Source: Gemmatimonadales bacterium
GTDB taxonomy: Bacteria; Gemmatimonadota; Gemmatimonadetes; Gemmatimonadales; GWC2-71-9
Direction of reading: 5' to 3'
Length of the DNA stretch: 12,928 bases
Assembly: GCA_025924275.1 (NCBI GenBank)
Contig: JAICEH010000035.1
Coordinates: 1-12,928 of the forward strand
The position numbers and the translations under genes are program-made. How positions within the stretch are numbered: position 1 is the stretch's first letter; each line of letters begins with the position of its first letter. Under the pieces are notes generated by a model that saw nothing but the letters and a program-made list of their open reading frames with translations, searched no databases and had not been told where the DNA came from. Shown here piece after piece: positions 6,716 through 12,928 of the stretch.

Positions 6716-6745
6716 TTGCCGTAAGTTGCTGTCAGCGTGTACCTT
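6716..6745 (+). promoter_or_regulatory. Promoter of the amidase-GWxTD operon, predicted leaderless
   Basis: TTGCCG (6716-6721) and TACCTT (6740-6745) lie 18 bases apart. The -10 keeps T, A and the final T. Counting seven bases beyond it puts the transcription start at 6752, exactly the A of the amidase ATG, so the message would be leaderless. No Shine-Dalgarno sequence is present. Its -35 is only eight bases from the -35 of the oppositely directed PP2C promoter. Confidence 0.5.
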
Positions 6746-6751
6746 GGCCCG

Positions 6752-8737
6752 ATGAGCCCGATTCGCCTGCTTCCGCTCTGCCTCCTGGTGGCGGCGTGCG
6801 CGGGGCGGGGAGGGGCTGCCGGGGGCGGCGCGGCCGGGGTCCCGTCCCCCTCCTCAGGCGTGCGCACCGGAACCGCCCGAGCCGACGGCGACCCCCTGCC
6901 CGCCGTTCCCGCCGTGGCGGGGCCCCTGGACATCCGGGTGGTGTATCCCGGCTCCGGCGACGTGGTGGCGGCGGGCGACTCGAGCTTCCTCTTCGGCACC
7001 GTGGGGCATGGAGCGGCCTCCCTGACCATCGACGGCCAGCCGGCAGCGGTCTGGCCGAATGGCGCCTGGTTGGCGTGGGTCGCCATCCCCCGCGACACGG
7101 TGGTCCGCCTCGACCTGGTGGCCACGGTCGGGGGCGACACCGTCCGGGCCGTCCACCTGGTCCGGCGGATCGCCCGGTTCGCCCCCCCGGCCGGGAGCGC
7201 CTGGGTGGATCCGGCCTCCCTCCAGCCGACCGGTCGGGTCTGGTGGCCCGCCGGGGAGCCTCTCCGTCTCTCGCTCAGGGCCGCAGCCGGCGCCGAGGTG
7301 CGGCTCCGGCTCCCGGATTCCACCCTCGTGCCGTTCGCGGCGGATCCCGCCACGGAGCCGCTGCCTGCTGGCGTGCAGGCCTTCGACCGCGATCCCGGGG
7401 CCCATGACCGGCCGGCCCGCGCCGACCGGTATTCGGCGGCCCTCCTCCCCCGGCCGCTCGGCCCCCACCCCGGGCCGGCCCTCGCCGCGTGGCCGCGCAC
7501 GCCCCGGGACACCGCCCCGGCCGGGCCATCCGATTCGCTTGCAGTTCTGGAAGTGATATCGGGCCCCGACACCACGCGACTCCCCTGGCCCCTGCGGCTC
7601 GCCCCGCTCGCGCCGGCCTTCCCGGTGGCCGCCCTGGACGACGACCCGGGCCGCACCGGCGAGGGCGATGGCGTCACCGTGGGAAGGGCGGCGCCCGGCG
7701 CCACCTACCACTGGTTCTTCCCGGCCGGGACGAGGGCCCTGGTGACCGGCCGGGTGAACGGCGACGTGCGCCTCCAGCTGTCGCCCACCAGCCAGGCCTG
7801 GGTGGCGGCCGCCGAGGCGCTGCCCCTGCCGGCCGGCGCTCCGGCGCCCCGCGGACGGGTGGGCAGCCCCGCGCCCTCGGTGACCGCCGACGGCGTCCGG
7901 TTCCGGATCCCGGTGGGCGAGCGAGTCCCCTTCCGGGTGATCGAGGAGGCCCGGCGGCTCACCCTGGTGCTGCACGGCACGGTGGGCGACCTCAACTGGA
8001 TCCGTTACGGCGCCACCGGCGACCTGGTCGAGCAGATCCGGTGGGACCAGCCCACCGCCGACGAGGTCGAGGTGGTGTTCGACCTCCGTTCGCCGGTCTG
8101 GGGATACCGTGCGGCCTGGGACCGGGGGGACCTGCTGCTCGAGATCCGGCGGCCGCCACCCCTCGACCGCTCGCACCCGCTCCGCGGGCTGCTCGTCGCG
8201 GTGGACCCCGGCCATCCGCCGGGGGGAGCGACGGGGCCGACGGGCCTGCGCGAGGCGGAGGCCAACCTGGGGGTGGCATTGGAACTGCGTGCCCTGCTCG
8301 AGGACGAGGGCGCTCGGGTGCTCCTCACCCGCACCACCGACTCCGCCGTGGGGTTGGGCGAACGGGCAGCACGGGCCGAGGCCGCCGGGGCTGCCCTGCT
8401 CATTTCCATCCACAACAACGCGCTGCCGGACGGGGTGGACCCGTTCCGCAACAACGGCACCAGCGTCTTCTACCACCAGCCGCGGAGCCTCCCCCTCGCG
8501 CGGGAGGTCCAGCGGGCCCTGGTGGACCAGCTCGGGCTCCGGGACCTGGGGTACGCGCGCGGGGATCTGGCCATGGTGCGCCCGACCTGGATGCCCTCCA
8601 TATTGACGGAAGGGCTGTTCCTGATGGTGCCGGACCAGGAGTACGCCCTGCGGACCGCGGAAGGTCGTCGCCGCTACGCCCGGGGAGTGGCCCAGGGCCT
8701 GGAACGGTTCCTCCGGGAACGGGCTGCGGCCGAGTGA
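6752..8737 (+). CDS. Lipoprotein N-acetylmuramoyl-L-alanine amidase (Amidase_3) with beta-rich N-terminal domains
   Basis: This zinc enzyme cuts the bond between MurNAc and L-Ala, removing stem peptides from glycan strands outside the cytoplasmic membrane. The catalytic domain is about 478-657 of 661 residues: VAVDPGHPPGG (482-492, His488), GLREAEANL (498-506, Glu501), LISIHNNA (550-557, His554) and ILTEGLF (617-623, Glu620), matching three metal ligands and the catalytic Glu. The common GHGG is GHPP here. Residues 1-16 are a lipoprotein signal ending VAAC (Cys16), followed by a Gly/Ala-rich linker. Residues about 61-140 look like a small Ig-like or glucodextranase-type beta domain; 305-360 is a WFFPAGT...VNGDVRLQLS segment of SH3-like character; and 376-468 resembles an AMIN-type wall-targeting domain. 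These three N-terminal assignments are tentative. ATG 6752 is preferred over the in-frame GTG at 6737, which lies within the predicted promoter. It is first gene of a likely three-gene operon. Confidence 0.92.
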   Translation: MSPIRLLPLCLLVAACAGRGGAAGGGAAGVPSPSSGVRTGTARADGDPLPAVPAVAGPLDIRVVYPGSGDVVAAGDSSFLFGTVGHGAASLTIDGQPAAVWPNGAWLAWVAIPRDTVVRLDLVATVGGDTVRAVHLVRRIARFAPPAGSAWVDPASLQPTGRVWWPAGEPLRLSLRAAAGAEVRLRLPDSTLVPFAADPATEPLPAGVQAFDRDPGAHDRPARADRYSAALLPRPLGPHPGPALAAWPRTPRDTAPAGPSDSLAVLEVISGPDTTRLPWPLRLAPLAPAFPVAALDDDPGRTGEGDGVTVGRAAPGATYHWFFPAGTRALVTGRVNGDVRLQLSPTSQAWVAAAEALPLPAGAPAPRGRVGSPAPSVTADGVRFRIPVGERVPFRVIEEARRLTLVLHGTVGDLNWIRYGATGDLVEQIRWDQPTADEVEVVFDLRSPVWGYRAAWDRGDLLLEIRRPPPLDRSHPLRGLLVAVDPGHPPGGATGPTGLREAEANLGVALELRALLEDEGARVLLTRTTDSAVGLGERAARAEAAGAALLISIHNNALPDGVDPFRNNGTSVFYHQPRSLPLAREVQRALVDQLGLRDLGYARGDLAMVRPTWMPSILTEGLFLMVPDQEYALRTAEGRRRYARGVAQGLERFLRERAAAE

Positions 8738-8775
8738 CCGCCGCCGCTGTGCACCGGCGGCCGCATGGGACGTCA

Positions 8776-11031
8776 ATGCAGAAGATGCCGTGCCCCCCCC
8801 GCGTGACCCGGTCCATCCTGGTGGCCGCTGCGCTCGCGGCTGCCGCCGTCCCCGCCGCGGCGCAGCCCCCCGCCGACCGCGCCGCACTCGGCGCCTTCCG
8901 TGACTCCCTTGCCCAGGCCGGTGACACCAGCGCCCTACGGGCCCTGGAGGCGCGGCTCATCCAGGCCGCCCGGGTGGACCGCGACAACACGATGCTCCAC
9001 CTCCGCCTCGGCTTCCTCGCCCTCCGCCTGGGCGACCTCGGCGCCCCCGGCGCGCACGAGGCGGCCGCGTCGGAGTTCGAGTGGGCCCGTGACCTCCAGC
9101 CCGAGTGGCCGTACCCCTGGTACGGCGTGGGGCTCGCCGAGGCCCGCATCGGGGACTCGCAGGTGGCCCTGGTGAGCGGGCTCAAGACGATGCTGGGGAA
9201 GGACGCCCTCACCAAGTCGGCGCTGTCGTTCGCCCGGGCGGCCGCCATCGACCCGTCCTTCGTCGACGGGCTCACGGAGCTCGGTGCCACCGCCCTCAGG
9301 CAGCGGGTGAACGTGAAGCTCGACGTGGCCCTCGAGGCGCTCCGCGTCGCCGCGACCACCTCCGCCGGCAAGCATCCGGAGGTGCTGCTCGTGCGCGGCC
9401 GGGTGGAGCGGGAGGTGGGCTCGCCGGATTCCGCCCTCGCCGCGTTCCACGGCTACCTGGCGGCGGGGGGCGACGCCGGGATGGGACGGCTGGAGATCGC
9501 CCGGACGGAGTTCATCCTGGGGCGCCTCGAGGGCCAGGCGCCGTATTACGAGGGGGCGACCTCCGCCACGCCGGCGACGGTGGCTGCCTACCGGACCGAC
9601 CTCGCCTACATCGCATCCGACAGCGTGCTGGCGGGGTTCGACGCCGCTGCCGGCCCCGAGCGATCGGCGTTCCTGCGTCGGTTCTGGGACGAGCGGGACG
9701 CCCGGGCCCTCCGCCCCCCGGGGGAACGGCTGCGGGAGCACTACCGCAGGCTGGGCTACGCCCGGAAGAACTTCGTGCTGGTCGGGCACCGGCGGGTGTA
9801 CGACATCACCGAGATCTGGCGCTCGGGCAGCACGGAATTCGACGACCGGGGCCTGATCTACATCCGCCACGGGGAGCCGTCCGACCGGGCGAGCTACACG
9901 GCGCCCGGCATCAATCCGAATGAATCGTGGCGCTACGCCAAACCCGACGGCGACCTGCTCTTTCACTTCACCGCCGTGAACGACGTCCAGGACTTCCGCC
10001 TGGTGGAGAGCGTGCTGGACGTGCTCGGATACGAGGTCCGGGTCAGCACCGACGCCGAGGGCGTGCTCGCCGAGGACCCGAACGGGCCCACGGTCCAGCT
10101 GCTGGTTTCGCGCGAGCGTCTCTCGCCCCTGTACTCTCGGCTGCAGTCGGCCGGCAAGGGTGCCTCCGGGCGCTACCAGGCGGAGGAGCGCGACCTCACG
10201 CGCCGCAGCGTGGCCGAGGGGACCACCACCGACAGCTACGACGTCCGGTTCGAGCGCGACCTCGTCGCGATGACACAGGCGCTGGCCGTGGGCGCCGCGG
10301 CCGGGGAGAGCCGGGTCCTGCTCACCTACGCCATCCCGGGCAGCGCGCTCGAGGGAATGCCCTCGGAGCGGGGGACCATCTACCCCATCCGGATCCGCTT
10401 CGTGGCCAGCGGCCCCACGGCCGTCGTTGCCCGGCTCGACACCACCCGCGTGTTCCTGGCGCGGACGCCCGTCCCCGCCTCGGAACACCTCGTGGGCCAG
10501 GTGTCCCTGGTGGTGCCCCCCGGTACCTGGGACTGGCGGCTCTCGGTCCAGGAAGGCGAACGCGCCGGGCTGGTGACGCCGACCGCCTCGCTCACCGTCC
10601 CGAGGATGGACGGGACCGTGCTCGGGCTGTCGGATCCGGTGCTCGGCAGCGTGACCGGCGGCCTCGCCTGGCGTCCGACGCCGGGAGATACGGTCCTCCT
10701 CAACCCGGTGCGCCGGTTCTGGTCGGGGGAGGAGATGGCCCTATACTATGAGGTGGCCGGTCTCCTGAACGGAGAGCAGTACCGCACCGAGATCGCCATC
10801 AATCGCGCCACGCGCGACAATGCGGACGGCCTCGCGACGGGGAAGCTCCTCCGCGATGCCGTGCTGACGCTCCGCTTCGACGAGGAGGCGGGCGGTCCCA
10901 TGGAGCGGAGCCAGCGGACCATTGAATTGCGCAGACTCAGGCCGGGCGACTACACCCTCTCCATCATCGTCACCGATGCGAGCCGCCGGGTCGCGCGCCG
11001 GAGCCAGAGCTTCCGCGTGGTGGCGCGCTAG
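8776..11031 (+). CDS. Exported TPR/GWxTD-domain protein, first of a tandem pair
   Basis: Function unknown. This 751-residue protein starts with a Sec signal peptide (basic n-region, Ala-rich core, likely cleavage after Ala29 in AAA-QPP). Residues about 35-250 are helical with TPR-like repeats, for example LHLRLGFLALRLGDL (74-88) and WYGVGLAEARIGDS (115-128). The GWxTD-like domain spans about 295-412: FLRRFWDERDARAL (299-312), LREHYRRLGYA, then DDRGLIYIRHGEPSDR (356-371), ESW (383-385) and LLFHF. The remainder is beta-rich and ends in an RG-rich sheet-like segment (LRPGDYTLSIIVTD). The motif that names the family is replaced here by TEFDDRG. The ATG at 8776 gives a normal signal peptide. An in-frame GTG at 8734 would overlap the amidase stop as GTGA but adds 14 residues before it, so translation may start there instead. 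GWxTD proteins abound in Gemmatimonadota and Acidobacteria without a defined role. Confidence 0.85.
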   Translation: MQKMPCPPRVTRSILVAAALAAAAVPAAAQPPADRAALGAFRDSLAQAGDTSALRALEARLIQAARVDRDNTMLHLRLGFLALRLGDLGAPGAHEAAASEFEWARDLQPEWPYPWYGVGLAEARIGDSQVALVSGLKTMLGKDALTKSALSFARAAAIDPSFVDGLTELGATALRQRVNVKLDVALEALRVAATTSAGKHPEVLLVRGRVEREVGSPDSALAAFHGYLAAGGDAGMGRLEIARTEFILGRLEGQAPYYEGATSATPATVAAYRTDLAYIASDSVLAGFDAAAGPERSAFLRRFWDERDARALRPPGERLREHYRRLGYARKNFVLVGHRRVYDITEIWRSGSTEFDDRGLIYIRHGEPSDRASYTAPGINPNESWRYAKPDGDLLFHFTAVNDVQDFRLVESVLDVLGYEVRVSTDAEGVLAEDPNGPTVQLLVSRERLSPLYSRLQSAGKGASGRYQAEERDLTRRSVAEGTTTDSYDVRFERDLVAMTQALAVGAAAGESRVLLTYAIPGSALEGMPSERGTIYPIRIRFVASGPTAVVARLDTTRVFLARTPVPASEHLVGQVSLVVPPGTWDWRLSVQEGERAGLVTPTASLTVPRMDGTVLGLSDPVLGSVTGGLAWRPTPGDTVLLNPVRRFWSGEEMALYYEVAGLLNGEQYRTEIAINRATRDNADGLATGKLLRDAVLTLRFDEEAGGPMERSQRTIELRRLRPGDYTLSIIVTDASRRVARRSQSFRVVAR

Positions 11032-12928
11032 CGCCCTCACCGCAGCGCTCGGGCTCGGCGGCCTCGCCTCGCCGGCCGGGGCCCAGCCCCCGGCCATCCC
11101 ACTTCTCGACTCCCTGGCCACCGAGGACGACCCGGTCGCCCTGGAGGCCCTCGAACGCCAGCTCATCGCCTGGGCCCGGGCGAACCGGGATGATCCCGAC
11201 GCCCACCTGCGGCTGGGCGCGGTGGCGCTCCGCCTGGGCCAGCTCACGGGACAGCCCCACTGGGACCACGCCATCAGCGAGTTCGAGTGGGCGGCCGAAC
11301 TCGAACCTCGCTCCCCGCTCCCCTGGCACGGGATCGGCCTGGCGTGGCTGGGAATGGCGCCCGCGCAATACGATGCACGCACCACGGTGCAGGCGATGCT
11401 CGGGGTCGATCCGGTGGCCAAGGCCGGGAAGGCCTTCAGCGAGGCCCTGGCGCGGGAACCGGGGTACGGCCCGTCCGCCACGGCCTGGGGCGGGCTCGCA
11501 CTCCTGCCCGCCCTGCGTGACGAGGCGCCGGATGCGCTCGTTGCGCTCCGGCGGGTGCCGGAGGCGCGGGACACCACCTTCCACCTCGTGCGGGGCCGCC
11601 TCGAGCGCCGGGCCGGGCACCCCGACTCGGCGCTCGCGGCCTTCGCGCGATACGCGGCCGCCGGCGGGAGCGCCGGCGTTGCCCGGCTGGAGCGCGCTCG
11701 CGTACTGCTGGCGGCGGGCCATCCCGATGGACCGCCTGCCTACTACGAGGGCGCGGCCCTCGCCGACTCGGCGGCCGCGGCGCAGTTCCGGGCCGACCTC
11801 GCCTTCCTGGTGGACGACTCGGTGCTCGTCGGCTTCGACCTCGTCAGCGGCGCCGCGCGCCGGGCGTGGCTCGAGCGGTTCTGGCGCGAGCGCGATCTCG
11901 CGGCGCTCCGGCGGGACGGGGAGCGCCTCGCCGAGCATTACCGCCGGCTGGAGGAGGCCGAGACCGCGTTCGGGCTGGCCCCGTTCAAGCGCCGGTTCGG
12001 CTTCGGCGATTACTACCAGAGCGGGCGCACCGACGTCGACGACCGCGGCGTGATCTACATCCGGCACGGCCCGCCGACGGATCGGAACCGGACGGTCCGA
12101 TTCCAGGCCGAAAGCTGGTATTACGCGCCCGGCACGGCGCGGGAGCTCTGGTTCCACTTCGTGGCCCTCGACGACCTGACCGACTACCGCCTGGTGCCCA
12201 GCGCGGCCCAGGTCCCCCTCGCGGCCCAGCAGGAGATCCGGGACCAGGGCGGAGCCGCATCGGACGAGTATTGGCGGATCGCCACCATCGGGCCCGTCGC
12301 CCGCCAGCGGGTGGAGGATCGGCTCTTCGCGGCCGGCCGGGAGATGATGGTGATCGGCACCACCACCGACAGCTGGGCGCGCCGCTGGGAGCGCCCGCTC
12401 CAGGCCGCCGCCCAGGCCGTGACGGTGGCCCTCGAGGAGGGTACGGGGCGAGTGCACGTCGCGCTGGCCGTCCCGCTCGCCCGCCTCCCGGCCGACTCGG
12501 CGGGCATCCGGCGCCTCACCATCCGGCTGGTCGCCCTCGCCCCGGACGGCAGCCCCGCGGCGCGGATCGACTCCCTGGTGGAGTTCCTGCCGGCGGCGGC
12601 GGCGCAGACCGGGCTGGTCCGCATCTCCTTCCCGGCGCGTCCGGGCCCGCTCCCGGTGCAGGCGCTCGCGGAGACCGACCGCGCGGGCGCCCTGGTGCTC
12701 CGGGAGACGCTCGACGTCCCGGACGCCGGCGCCGGCCTGGGACTCAGCGACATCGTCCTGGGCCGGGAGTCGCTTGGCCTCTCCTGGCGCGGGGGCGACG
12801 GCGAGCCCGTGGCGCTCAATCCGATGGGGACGTTCCCGCGATCGGAGCCGCTCTCGCTCTACTACGAGGTCTACGGGCTCGCGGACGGCCTCGCAGTCAC
12901 CGAGCTCGTGCTGTGGAGAGCCGAGGAC
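10976..12928 (+). CDS. Exported TPR/GWxTD-domain protein, second of the tandem pair (cut by window end)
   Basis: Function unknown. The frame is open for 651 codons to the end of the window. It is a clear paralogue of the preceding protein and aligns with it from end to end: HLRLGAVALRLGQL (77-90), SEFEWAAELEP (101-111), AYYEGAAL (255-262), WLERFWRERDLAAL (298-311), LAEHYRRL, DDRGVIYIRHGPPTDR (355-370), ESWYY (379-383), LWFHFVALDDLTDYRL, and near the window end LNPMGTF followed by YYEVYGLADG. The start ATG at 10976 gives an arginine-rich n-region, a hydrophobic core and cleavage near Ala36 (AGA-QPP), a convincing Sec signal peptide. This start lies 56 bases inside the upstream gene in the +1 frame, and I see no other start in that frame that would retain the signal. 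No Shine-Dalgarno sequence precedes it, which points to translational coupling. The missing C-terminal part is likely about 100 residues, judged from the paralogue. Confidence 0.85.
   Translation, partial: MRAAGSRAGARASAWWRASALTAALGLGGLASPAGAQPPAIPLLDSLATEDDPVALEALERQLIAWARANRDDPDAHLRLGAVALRLGQLTGQPHWDHAISEFEWAAELEPRSPLPWHGIGLAWLGMAPAQYDARTTVQAMLGVDPVAKAGKAFSEALAREPGYGPSATAWGGLALLPALRDEAPDALVALRRVPEARDTTFHLVRGRLERRAGHPDSALAAFARYAAAGGSAGVARLERARVLLAAGHPDGPPAYYEGAALADSAAAAQFRADLAFLVDDSVLVGFDLVSGAARRAWLERFWRERDLAALRRDGERLAEHYRRLEEAETAFGLAPFKRRFGFGDYYQSGRTDVDDRGVIYIRHGPPTDRNRTVRFQAESWYYAPGTARELWFHFVALDDLTDYRLVPSAAQVPLAAQQEIRDQGGAASDEYWRIATIGPVARQRVEDRLFAAGREMMVIGTTTDSWARRWERPLQAAAQAVTVALEEGTGRVHVALAVPLARLPADSAGIRRLTIRLVALAPDGSPAARIDSLVEFLPAAAAQTGLVRISFPARPGPLPVQALAETDRAGALVLRETLDVPDAGAGLGLSDIVLGRESLGLSWRGGDGEPVALNPMGTFPRSEPLSLYYEVYGLADGLAVTELVLWRAED

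Noticed and set aside
8734..8775. GTG at 8734 as the start of the first GWxTD protein
   Set aside because: It forms an attractive GTGA overlap but puts 14 extra residues in front of an already complete signal peptide. It is kept as an alternative, not the main call.
8935..10488. Long open frames on the minus strand opposite the GWxTD, amidase and GH3 genes
   Set aside because: They show arginine-, glycine- and proline-rich composition without any domain motif and mirror the third-position GC of the real plus-strand genes. They are shadows.
11022..11035. Short hairpin GGCGC-GCTA-GCGCC at the end of the first GWxTD gene
   Set aside because: It lies within the coding sequence of the next gene, has only a 5-bp stem and no T-run. 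Termination here would cut off the downstream paralogue.

Overview
The window is very GC-rich (roughly 70% or more by eye), almost wholly coding, and carries eight genes, two of them cut by the window edges. Paired exported GWxTD-domain proteins, frequent GTG starts in GTGA overlaps, and very short or absent 5' leaders suggest a member of Gemmatimonadota or a related soil lineage. That placement is inferred from gene content only; there is no rRNA or other marker.

Layout. (1) Positions 1-479, minus strand: the N-terminal third or so of a lipoprotein-type gamma-glutamyltransferase, with a TATAAT box 5 bases before its ATG. (2) Positions 513-547: five tandem 7-bp units (consensus TCGACCY) ending two bases before murQ. 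(3) Positions 550-5613, plus strand: a four-gene operon, murQ - anmK - NagZ-like GH3 glycosidase - sodium:solute symporter, with each junction a 4-base GTGA stop/start overlap. (4) Positions 5630-6652, minus strand: a PP2C-type Ser/Thr protein phosphatase with a C-terminal membrane anchor, convergent with the symporter. (5) Positions 6653-6751: a 99-bp divergent promoter region. (6) Positions 6752-12928, plus strand: a lipoprotein N-acetylmuramoyl-L-alanine amidase followed by two tandem paralogous exported TPR/GWxTD proteins; the second is cut by the window end. No gene-free stretch exceeds 99 bases. I see no tRNA, rRNA, CRISPR array, insertion sequence or convincing terminator.

How the genes fit together. 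The plus-strand operon reads as a cytoplasmic cell-wall amino-sugar recovery route. The symporter would bring in wall sugars, NagZ would release GlcNAc and anhydroMurNAc, AnmK would make MurNAc-6-phosphate, and MurQ would cleave the lactyl ether to give GlcNAc-6-phosphate. The symporter's substrate is an inference from its place in the operon; it stands where other bacteria use AmpG or a PTS. The exported amidase further right cuts stem peptides from glycan strands outside the membrane. It is co-oriented with the GWxTD pair, whose function is unknown, so an envelope or wall-remodelling role is a reasonable hypothesis. The phosphatase suggests Ser/Thr phosphorylation signalling, but no kinase lies in view.
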